Source: a virus
Virus record (IMG/VR): IMGVR_UViG_3300010397_000064
Location: 1 to 39,265 of that record
Strand: one strand, 5' to 3'
Length of the DNA: 39,265 bases
A program made the position numbers and the translations under genes. Of this stretch, positions 31,340 to 37,398 are shown in pieces (position 1 is the stretch's first letter; the number at the start of each line of letters is the position of its first letter). The notes below the pieces were generated by a model. The model did no database searches. It had not been told where the DNA came from and saw only the letters and a list, made by a program, of their open reading frames with translations.

Positions 31340-31586
31340 TCTTCTCCACCCTAGACGCACCCTTGAATAATTCTATAATACTTTCCCTAGGTTCGTCAAC
31401 CTTTTTAAATAATTTCTTATAATCGCAGTGGGGGCACCGGATCTCGATCCACTTATCCTCTGGGAGGTCGTTCATCCCTTCCCCGGTGGATATCTGCCAG
31501 TGGCACCGTTCCTCTGAGTATTTCCCTGATTTCTTGCGTTTCTGGTAAAACCCACAGTCTGGGTTCTCACACCTATATCGTTCCAT
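31326..31586 (-). CDS. Zinc-ribbon protein, 86 aa
   Basis: MERYRCENPDCGFYQ... has C-x4-C and a second CPHC pair (about residue 51), a zinc ribbon, then a charged C-terminal helix. Lies between the terminase nuclease gene and portal. Function unknown. Confidence 0.7.
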   Translation of the reverse strand: MERYRCENPDCGFYQKRKKSGKYSEERCHWQISTGEGMNDLPEDKWIEIRCPHCDYKKLFKKVDEPRESIIELFKGASRVEKNANT

Positions 31587-31588
31587 GG

Positions 31589-32326
31589 CTATATCTCCCT
31601 TGGTCCCGCGTCTCTGTCTCCAGGCTTACGCAGACCGGCCACGATCCGATCCTGCCACGTCTCAACATACGGCTTCTCAACAACCGGTGGGTCGAATATC
31701 GGCCCCATCCGTTCCCTACGTACCCAATTCGCGATATACAAAGCCGACACCCTATCATCGTACTTACCGTGAACGGCTTCGGGCCTACCAGTCTTCGCGT
31801 TCCTTTTAAAGAACATCAACTGCGTCGACGTATCCTTATCGTTCACAAACACAGCCCGCTTACGTTCTGCTGGGATACCCGACATACTCCAACCTATATC
31901 CCGTTGGAGCCAGTCTATGGCCGTCTGGCGATATTTCCTGGCGTCCCAGCCCCACTCGGTCGCCCCACCTCGGAAGCTAATCAGGTTCCGATCATGGGCA
32001 TAAATATTCGGGTACTGTACCTCAATCAATTTATTGATTATGGTCATGCCGTGATATTCCTTCTCCACGGCAATCTCACACGGCATTTTCTTATGAGCGT
32101 AAGCGTGACCAGCCCCAATCACTCCACCGGCCATTTCCTCTGGGGTAAACTTACCCGCCATAATCGCGACCTGTTTACCAGTGTGAATACTCAGAATCGT
32201 GGCTACGGATTCGTTTGCGCCCAACTTACCGGATGCCGTATCCACTCCCATGCAATATAACTGGTCTGGATCTGGCTGTTCAAATACGTGCCAGCGACCA
32301 CCGCCGACTTTTACGGGGTTAGGCAC
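31589..32326 (-). CDS. Terminase large subunit, nuclease half, 245 aa
   Basis: GTG start at 32326 overlapping the upstream stop. GVDTASG (Asp about 29), IAVEKEYHG (Glu about 88) and KYDDRVSAL (Asp about 190-191) are the three acidic sites of the RNase H-fold terminase nuclease that cuts packaged DNA. There is no P-loop: the ATPase half is a separate gene at 33082-34011. The two gene products must work together on the portal. Confidence 0.82.
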   Translation of the reverse strand: MPNPVKVGGGRWHVFEQPDPDQLYCMGVDTASGKLGANESVATILSIHTGKQVAIMAGKFTPEEMAGGVIGAGHAYAHKKMPCEIAVEKEYHGMTIINKLIEVQYPNIYAHDRNLISFRGGATEWGWDARKYRQTAIDWLQRDIGWSMSGIPAERKRAVFVNDKDTSTQLMFFKRNAKTGRPEAVHGKYDDRVSALYIANWVRRERMGPIFDPPVVEKPYVETWQDRIVAGLRKPGDRDAGPREI

Positions 32327-32891
32327 TGCCGGGGGTACTCAGCCCACGGAAAATCACACCGCCACTTGCCTCTCGCATAGATGTTCCACAGGTTTCACAA
32401 ACATGATCTCCGGCCCAAATTCTTTCTACTTTTTTCAATTTATCTCGGCAATCATTATTCCAACACTGAAACGTGACCATCGGTGTTCTGGGTTTATCTG
32501 CCACAGCTTCGCGGGCCGCTCGTCGATCTTCGTCCAACCGCTTCTCATAGGCTTCAATCTCGGCATCATCAAACATATACTTACCCTTCCACTCCGATTC
32601 CTCTAACACGCATCCAATATCCTCTGACCTGGTACACACAACGTCTTTCCCAATAACCTCAAACTGAATCGCCCCAAACGATTCCCAAACAATCACATCA
32701 TCCTTTTTCACGATATTCGGAATCCACTCGCCAGTCCTGAGTAAAATACCGGGGCCAGCGCTAATAACCTTACCAACATTTAACTTCGTTTTCCCATTAT
32801 CCACGGCAGACGTAGCCAGGATAATCTTTCCGGACGTGGACTCCGGCATATACGCCACGCGGCAAATAACCCTATCATTCACAGCGATCAT
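32319..32891 (-). CDS. GroES-like cochaperonin with C-terminal zinc ribbon
   Basis: Residues 5-97 align by eye with GroES: mobile loop ESTSGKIIL (17-25, the IIL matching the IVL tripeptide that contacts GroEL), GKVISAGPG (40-48), VKKDDVIVWESFG (61-73) and SEDIGCVLE (89-97). A charged helix (about 108-132) and a zinc ribbon (Cys 143, 148, 165, 168) follow, absent from host GroES. It probably caps host GroEL to fold capsid or terminase parts. ATGA overlap with the upstream gene. Confidence 0.78.
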   Translation of the reverse strand: MIAVNDRVICRVAYMPESTSGKIILATSAVDNGKTKLNVGKVISAGPGILLRTGEWIPNIVKKDDVIVWESFGAIQFEVIGKDVVCTRSEDIGCVLEESEWKGKYMFDDAEIEAYEKRLDEDRRAAREAVADKPRTPMVTFQCWNNDCRDKLKKVERIWAGDHVCETCGTSMREASGGVIFRGLSTPGSA

Positions 32892-33085
32892 AACCCAAAC
32901 CTTTCCATTTTAAACTTTTGATAAGCTTCTTCGGACTCAAAATCGCTGGCATTTTCTGCGGCCCAAATCGCCTCATCAAAATACTTTTTAACATATTTAC
33001 GAAAACCCTTAATCCATTGTGGGCGACAGCTTAACTGCCAATCCCTACACGCCTTATCCACAATACGATCAACCGCCGTTTTCAT
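32888..33085 (-). CDS. Hypothetical protein inside the terminase locus, 65 aa
   Basis: MKTAVDRIVDKACRDWQLSC... is helical, basic at first and acidic at the end (SDFESEEAYQKFKMERFG). Coupled by overlaps to the ATPase-half gene and the cochaperonin gene. Function unknown. Confidence 0.65.
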   Translation of the reverse strand: MKTAVDRIVDKACRDWQLSCRPQWIKGFRKYVKKYFDEAIWAAENASDFESEEAYQKFKMERFGL

Positions 33086-34011
33086 ATAAACTCCATCTCC
33101 TCGAATTTCTCTTTCTTCGCCCGATTCATATACGTGTCAATCGCCTGTGTGGAAAATATCGACTGGCCAGATATCGGGATATATTTACCGTCAAACCGGA
33201 CAGCCGCCTCCTCTTCACTCCTCAGCGCCGTTCTGCGTCTATGCTCTGATATCTCATCCGGATCCAGCATCGGATTTTCTTCCATCCGAAGATCCTTACC
33301 AACCAACTCAATAAACTTAGACTCCCTGGACCCTTCTAAAACCGGAGTTATAATCCGGTCAAACATCCACGAAATCCCATGCTCCCACATCGTCGCGGCA
33401 ATTAATACCTGTGCCCTGGTATCGATGGTTCTAACGAGTGCAGAATCGAAAATATCTTCCTGGGGTTCTTCGTCGAAGGCGAGCCTATGGATCTTCGACC
33501 CTTCATAGGACGCTCGGCCAGCTTCCTGAGATTTAAACACAATCTCCGACCAATCGTTCGGTCCACATTTAACATAAATCGTTTTTCGGTTTTCGTTATA
33601 CTCCCACCTACTCCCGCTCGGCCCAAGCTTCTCTCGAAACTTCGGGTACAAAACCTGTGGTATTTTGTCGTTCTTCTCCACCGATATCCAGATTATGGCG
33701 TTCCTGGGGGTCTTCACCGTGGGGTGCCTCCCCTGGGCGAACCACGTCAGATCCGCCGTCAACCAGTCCGATTTCCCCATGCGGTTCGACGATATCATCG
33801 CCAGGATTTTTTTCTTGCTGTAGAACAGTGGATTCTGGTACGAGAACGGGATAAACAGGCTCATCGGGTCGATCATCTGCATCATCCGTAGGTGTTCCTG
33901 AATCCTCGCCAGTTCCAACATCTTTTCCTGGGGACTCAAGGATTCGAGCGACCAATCTTTGGACTGCGTTATTTGGCCATCTTTTAGCGTCTTCAACGAT
34001 TTCCCAGGCAC
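33082..34011 (-). CDS. Terminase large subunit, ATPase half, 309 aa
   Basis: GTG start at 34011 with AAGGAG upstream. Walker A-like SSNRMGKSD (74-82) and Walker B RLAFDEEP (176-183) followed by the coupling region LIAATMWEHG. The end (FDGKYIPISGQSIF...) is where the nuclease domain normally begins, but the frame stops after EEMEFI. It powers DNA translocation. The first 404 bases also encode the end of the preceding gene in another frame. Confidence 0.88.
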   Translation of the reverse strand: MPGKSLKTLKDGQITQSKDWSLESLSPQEKMLELARIQEHLRMMQMIDPMSLFIPFSYQNPLFYSKKKILAMISSNRMGKSDWLTADLTWFAQGRHPTVKTPRNAIIWISVEKNDKIPQVLYPKFREKLGPSGSRWEYNENRKTIYVKCGPNDWSEIVFKSQEAGRASYEGSKIHRLAFDEEPQEDIFDSALVRTIDTRAQVLIAATMWEHGISWMFDRIITPVLEGSRESKFIELVGKDLRMEENPMLDPDEISEHRRRTALRSEEEAAVRFDGKYIPISGQSIFSTQAIDTYMNRAKKEKFEEMEFI

Positions 34012-34513
34012 GTTTAATTAACTCCTTGGTATCCTGGTCTTCAACGTTATCCGCGAACGTCGTGTCAATCTTCGGTAGGCCGAACTTATCCATGGCGAAT
34101 ACAACGAATTTCAGGGCCTCGTCAATCTTCTTCAAATCCGTCCCAGCCCATCCGCCACACGTCCCACACTTACGGATTTCCCTAATCTGATTCATATACT
34201 GGATTATCGTATATCGAACCGTGGGAGCCACATCACTGATCGTCTGCTGGACCTGCTGGGCGGAACGACTTAATCTAAACTTTAAATATCTGGGATCATT
34301 CGTAATTCGGTCAAACTCATCGGGCGGAATCTTCGTTCGTTCTTCGATATCCTTCGGCTTAAACGGCTTAATCCCTATCCGTTCGCGTTCGTTGTTTATG
34401 AACTGGATCTTAAATACCGCGTTCCATTTCGCGTCTTTCGTATCGAAATAACCCTCTGGGACCGCAGTAATCTGTAGCTCATCTGGCGGTTTACCGCCGG
34501 TTCCCCAGGCCAT
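33608..34513 (-). CDS. Probable terminase small subunit, 301 aa
   Basis: MAWGTGGKPPDELQITAV..., then helices (about 55-130) with IPPDEFDRITNDPRYLKFRLSRS-type content and a CGTCGG Cys pair, fit a DNA-recognising small terminase just upstream of the ATPase gene. The last 135 residues are acidic and Gly/Pro-rich and are read from the same DNA as the ATPase N-terminus. The assignment is by position; DNA binding is not proven. Confidence 0.55.
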   Translation of the reverse strand: MAWGTGGKPPDELQITAVPEGYFDTKDAKWNAVFKIQFINNERERIGIKPFKPKDIEERTKIPPDEFDRITNDPRYLKFRLSRSAQQVQQTISDVAPTVRYTIIQYMNQIREIRKCGTCGGWAGTDLKKIDEALKFVVFAMDKFGLPKIDTTFADNVEDQDTKELIKRAWEIVEDAKRWPNNAVQRLVARILESPGKDVGTGEDSGTPTDDADDRPDEPVYPVLVPESTVLQQEKNPGDDIVEPHGEIGLVDGGSDVVRPGEAPHGEDPQERHNLDIGGEERQNTTGFVPEVSREAWAERE

Positions 34514-34689
34514 TATTCAACTTCAACGGAAACATCGCCATACACAACGCGCTTCACCTTCGTAATATCCACGTTACCGAATCCAGCAACGGCGTTCATT
34601 AGGCACCGGAACTGATTCAGATCTAACGTCACGGACTGGTCACCAACCTTCACCACAATATCCCCAACCGTAGGCTTAATTAATTCCAC
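34513..34689 (-). CDS. Small beta-rich protein, 58 aa
   Basis: The GTG start at 34689 with AAGGGGG upstream gives MELIKPTVGDIVVKVGDQ... and ends VYGDVSVEVE. The stop shares a base with the next ATG. Strand-rich, possibly a small DNA- or virion-associated protein. Function unknown. Confidence 0.55.
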   Translation of the reverse strand: MELIKPTVGDIVVKVGDQSVTLDLNQFRCLMNAVAGFGNVDITKVKRVVYGDVSVEVE

Positions 34690-34876
34690 TTTTCTTTACC
34701 CCCTTATACGCTTCAATAATCGACGCCAACATCTGCGGCAACGTCGTCGGAAATCTACCCCCACCCACCTGAATCGTTACCGGCCAACTCGCGAACGTAT
34801 ATTCATCCATACCCGGAGGAAACAAATCCGATCCATCCAGTTCTTCATAGACGCGATACAGAAATTCGTCGGTCAT
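34676..34876 (-). CDS. Hypothetical protein, 66 aa
   Basis: MTDEFLYRVYEELDGSDLFP... is coupled by ATGA to the upstream gene. Acidic helix at the start, Gly-rich turn (VGGGRFP) in the middle, helix and basic end (EAYKGVKKSGIN). No family recognised. Confidence 0.65.
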   Translation of the reverse strand: MTDEFLYRVYEELDGSDLFPPGMDEYTFASWPVTIQVGGGRFPTTLPQMLASIIEAYKGVKKSGIN

Positions 34877-34998
34877 TTCCTTCGTGGCCCCCCAATCGAG
34901 TATGTTCCATCCATGTACAAATACAAACGGACCAGGTTACCCTTATCCGATATCATCAGATACCGTCCTTCAATCCTCAGACAACGGCCTTTCTTCAT
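34873..34998 (-). CDS. Small basic protein, 41 aa
   Basis: I take ATG 34998 (MKKGRCLRIEGRYLM) as start because a purine-rich AAGGGGGG lies upstream. The longer frame from 35061 overlaps the previous gene extensively. Strand-rich and basic, ending GGPRRK. Function unknown. Confidence 0.5.
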   Translation of the reverse strand: MKKGRCLRIEGRYLMISDKGNLVRLYLYMDGTYSIGGPRRK

Positions 34999-35107
34999 AC
35001 CGACCCCCCTTATCCCCGGTCCACTCAGCCATCGGTAATCCAACGTACTCTGGTGCGGCAATCCTACGTCCTATATACAACACCCAACCAGCTACCTCGA
35101 TAATCAC
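34970..35107 (-). CDS. Small protein, 45 aa, GTG start
   Basis: GTG 35107 overlaps the previous stop (GTGA). MIIEVAGWVLYIGRRIA... has a short hydrophobic start and then charged residues (MAEWTGDKGGRYEE). Overlaps the next small gene by 29 bases. Function unknown. Confidence 0.5.
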   Translation of the reverse strand: MIIEVAGWVLYIGRRIAAPEYVGLPMAEWTGDKGGRYEERPLSED

Positions 35108-35667
35108 TTAACCGTGCTCCGCAATCTTTCAACCTCGGCTTCCAACTCCTGCACGCGGGTAACGGGAATCACCTGATCCTTAAACGGATCTGGGTGTTCC
35201 TTATACGCGGCCACACGCCACTCTTTATAATAAATATCCGTCACGTTCTTCCAGTGGTCTGGCCTGTTCTTCACCTTACGATCAACCCTGGTATATTTAT
35301 TTCCATCCCAAACGTGCCACAACGCCATCTGCACCTTACTCGGCTTACCACCAATCTTCTCCTCGGCGGTTCGAATATCTTCCGGAGCAATACCCCACAC
35401 GTAACCCAACTTAACTTTCTTCGGATCCTTACCCGCCCCAGTAACCTCCCACATCTTAATATCCTGACGCCTATACCCAATTCGCTTCTTCACCTTCCGA
35501 ATCACACCATCCTCGCCCTCTTCCTCCGTCTCGGCATATTGCGGCAACGTAAACCACTGCGTCATTCCATTCTTATCATCAATCTGGAACCTATAAACAT
35601 CACTCGCCGGATTATTCCCGTCCTTGTCCGGATAAAACTGCATCGGCCATTGGTCTACGTGGATCAT
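35104..35667 (-). CDS. Hypothetical protein with C-terminal coiled coil, 187 aa
   Basis: MIHVDQWPMQFYPDKDGNN..., with a charged domain (WFTLPQYAETEEEGEDG, VRKVKKRIGYRRQD), then DHWKNVTDIYYKEWRVAAY and a heptad-rich tail (RVQELEAEVERLR). ATGA-coupled. First sizeable gene of the late operon; function unknown. It might bind DNA, but no motif proves it. Confidence 0.6.
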   Translation of the reverse strand: MIHVDQWPMQFYPDKDGNNPASDVYRFQIDDKNGMTQWFTLPQYAETEEEGEDGVIRKVKKRIGYRRQDIKMWEVTGAGKDPKKVKLGYVWGIAPEDIRTAEEKIGGKPSKVQMALWHVWDGNKYTRVDRKVKNRPDHWKNVTDIYYKEWRVAAYKEHPDPFKDQVIPVTRVQELEAEVERLRSTVK

Positions 35668-35843
35668 TCTTGCGACTCCTTAATTTTATATATTGGCATA
35701 AGCGCCCTTAGGATTTCCATTCTCTCTTGGTGGCCGTGTTCTTCAATTGCGATTAAAAGTTTTTTAAGATCTGGATCCATTGGTATCAACTCAATATGGT
35801 CGACTCGTCCAGTTAATATTTCTCCAGGACCGCGCCTATGCAT
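35664..35843 (-). CDS. Hypothetical protein, 59 aa
   Basis: I choose ATG 35843 (MHRRGPGEILTGR), which overlaps the stop of the 36-residue leader ORF by 8 bases. The longer frame to 35921 would run across the terminator-like hairpin. Charged, helical C-terminal part (LKKLLIAIEEHGHQERMEILRAL). Function unknown. Confidence 0.55.
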   Translation of the reverse strand: MHRRGPGEILTGRVDHIELIPMDPDLKKLLIAIEEHGHQERMEILRALMPIYKIKESQE

Positions 35844-35946
35844 TCTTAACTCTAATCGCCAATGGCCCAATAATAAAAAAACCGTTATCCATACGGATGA
35901 ACGGTTTATCGGCGTCTTCATAACGGGCTTTAAATATCTTAATCAT
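35836..35946 (-). CDS. 36-aa leader ORF at head of late operon
   Basis: ATG 35946 follows AGGAGGAG at optimal spacing, one of the strongest ribosome sites here. It encodes MIKIFKARYEDADKPFIRMD and then NGFFIIGPLAIRVKNA. An intrinsic-terminator-like hairpin lies inside it, so translation may control transcription of the operon behind it. It could also be a functional small protein. Confidence 0.6.
   Translation of the reverse strand: MIKIFKARYEDADKPFIRMDNGFFIIGPLAIRVKNA
35874..35908 (-). terminator. Terminator-like hairpin inside the leader ORF
   Basis: On the minus strand AAACCGTT pairs with AACGGTTT, then ATCC pairs with GGAT (one bulged C) around loop GTAT, followed by seven T in a row, the layout of an intrinsic terminator. 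It is about 70 bases downstream of the predicted late start. Confidence 0.65.
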
Positions 35947-35982
35947 GGCGGCTCCTCCTGCTGGTTTACTAACTACGACCTT

Positions 35983-36010
35983 AATTTAGTCCAACTCTGG
36001 TGCCGGGTCA
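35983..36010 (-). promoter_or_regulatory. Candidate late promoter
   Basis: On the minus strand TTGACC (36010-36005), a 16-base spacer and TAAATT (35988-35983, 4 of 6 to TATAAT) fit a sigma-70-type promoter. The leader ORF begins about 35 bases later. Confidence 0.5.
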
Positions 36011-36256
36011 AGGGAATTCTTAAACTTTCTCGCACTCGATCGTTATTAGATATGTCATATTCTCTCCAATAACCAGGCCCATTTTGGAGCTACAATCCAG
36101 AAAAAGACCCCCACCCCCTCCGAGTAAATCATGAGTTTTCCCTTATTATCGTGCCTTTGGGTTAAAGCCTTTGGGCATTACTTCTATAACCGTTATTATA
36201 GAATTTTCTTTAACGCGATTTCGCGATGAGGAAAGGGAAAACCTTATCCATACAAT

Positions 36257-36271
36257 TGATAATGATTCTCA
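36257..36271. promoter_or_regulatory. Fur-box-like palindrome 1
   Basis: TGATAATGATTCTCA differs by one base from the 7-1-7 Fur consensus TGATAATnATTATCA. It is part of a 20-base sequence (36253-36272) repeated inverted at 36371-36390 with one mismatch. Confidence 0.45.
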
Positions 36272-36307
36272 ACCAAAACCATTTAAACAAGCCAAATTCA
36301 GCGTTAA

Positions 36308-36721
36308 AAATTTTGTAACCTTTTTGTAGTAAGCATATTTTCCATATTCTAAGCCAATTCTAGAATCTAATTGAGAATGATTATCAATTGAAGTGGCCTT
36401 AAATAAGGGTTACAACGTGATTGTAGTCAAAAAAATGGTTTTTAACCGCTAAAACCGTTATCCAGTAATGATATTGTGATGAAATTAGAAAGTTACAAAA
36501 TTTCCGAGAGACAGCCACGCAAAAATAAATATGAAGTTACAAAAATATATTCTCTTATATCTATCTATCTTTTGTAGTAGGTAAGTAATAATAAGGCTTT
36601 CCTGCATATTATTTTTTCAATATCGTTGAAAAATATAGTAAATCTAAACTTTTGTAGGCGGCTGTAGAAGTTGTAGAAATCGAGGAAATTCGATACTAAA
36701 TTTTGTAACAGATTGTAGTAA
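36308..36721. repeat. Iteron-like repeats, core TTTTGTAAC
   Basis: TTTTGTAAC occurs at 36311 and 36701 on the plus strand and, as GTTACAAAA, at 36492 and 36536. In three of these the match extends to AAATTTTGTAAC. The two plus-strand copies are each followed 3-4 bases later by TTGTAGTAA. Further TTGTAG words lie at about 36325, 36421, 36572, 36652 and 36671. Confidence 0.7.
36372..36386. promoter_or_regulatory. Fur-box-like palindrome 2
   Basis: TGAGAATGATTATCA also differs by one base from TGATAATnATTATCA. It mirrors palindrome 1 about 115 bases away. It could instead be the operator of a phage regulator such as the RHH protein at 38488. Confidence 0.45.
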
Positions 36722-37029
36722 TTGTAGCTCGTAAAACCGTTGTGGAGTAATGGTTTTGGAAGATGGCGTAAAAAAGTTTTGAAAGACATGGTTTAGCCGT
36801 TGATAGGTAGACCACGCGAGGATCTAAACTGGCGTTGCCAGCCGGTAAACCAGGTCTTGGGGATTATAACACGCCCCATAGGCGTTTGTCTTACACTACG
36901 TTTCGTTTTAAGGCCCCTAAAATTTTTGGGTGGTGTGATTGTATGGTGTCGAATAGACACGAACACTGGAATTCTGTAGTGCCGATAAGGTGCCGTTATT
37001 TCACTGGATAAAATAATTTAAACGAAAGC

Positions 37030-37058
37030 TTGACAAGTTATTTGAGTTGGAGTTAAGG
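37030..37058 (+). promoter_or_regulatory. Possible early promoter
   Basis: TTGACA (37030-37035) is a perfect -35 box. The -10 region 17 bases later (TTAAGG) is poor. It is well placed before the first rightward gene at 37102. Confidence 0.35.
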
Positions 37059-37101
37059 TGTTCTTGTAAGACGCCACTAGGCGAAAACAAGGGAGGGCGG
37101 A

Positions 37102-37374
37102 ATGAAAGTTAAGAACCCAAGCGGAGACACGAAGTTAAGGGGTCATCACGATTCCAAGTTGACTCCGAAGCAGATGGCGAAGAAGGCTTTCGAGGATTTG
37201 ATGAACAGGGGTTGGGATTTGCCTTTCGGGTATGGTGACAAGGGCGACGACTCAACCGGGTTTCACTCCTCAACCGAGCGCGTTCAAAGGTTGGCAGAGG
37301 CGCAATTCGTGAAGATGTTGAACCGTGCGCTAAAGGCGGTCGGAAGCCAAGACTACTACGAGCCGGGGGCCTAA
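37102..37374 (+). CDS. Hypothetical protein, 90 aa, first rightward gene
   Basis: ATG 37102 follows AAGGGAGGG. MKVKNPSGDTKLRGHHDSK... is basic, then a helix (PKQMAKKAFEDLMNRGWD) and a Ser/Thr-rich turn, ending AVGSQDYYEPGA. The leader AACAAGGGAGGGC is repeated before the next gene. Function unknown. Confidence 0.65.
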   Translation: MKVKNPSGDTKLRGHHDSKLTPKQMAKKAFEDLMNRGWDLPFGYGDKGDDSTGFHSSTERVQRLAEAQFVKMLNRALKAVGSQDYYEPGA

Positions 37375-37398
37375 CAACAAACAAGGGAGGGCAAGAAG

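Larger units (their letters stand above)
35878..36752. repeat. Dispersed AAAACCGTTATCC-type repeats
   Basis: AAAACCGTTATCCATAC at 35878, AAACCTTATCCATAC (one base shorter) at 36239, AAAACCGTTATCC followed by AGTAATG at 36451 and AAAACCGTTGTGG followed by AGTAATG at 36733. Shorter CCGTTAT copies lie at 36191 and 36993. They probably mark binding sites for one protein. Confidence 0.6.
35947..37101. other. Noncoding control/origin region between divergent operons
   Basis: About 1.15 kb of AT-rich sequence without a convincing gene. It holds iterons (AAATTTTGTAAC group), AAACCGTTATCC-type repeats, two Fur-box-like palindromes, a 9-bp direct repeat (GCCTTTGGG at 36153 and 36167), palindromes at 36185-36202 and 36215-36226, hairpins at 36791-36841 and 36871-36885, and promoter-like sites for both operons. 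Origin function is inferred from this density and the divergent genes. Confidence 0.65.

Noticed and set aside
36104-36120. G-quadruplex on the minus strand (G5-T-G5)
   Set aside because: Only two full G-runs and a short GG are present, one short of the canonical four-tract pattern.
36565-36789. Minus-strand 74-aa frame in the control region
   Set aside because: Its Asn/Tyr/Phe-rich sequence arises from the TTGTAG repeats read backwards; there is no ribosome site and no relation to either operon.
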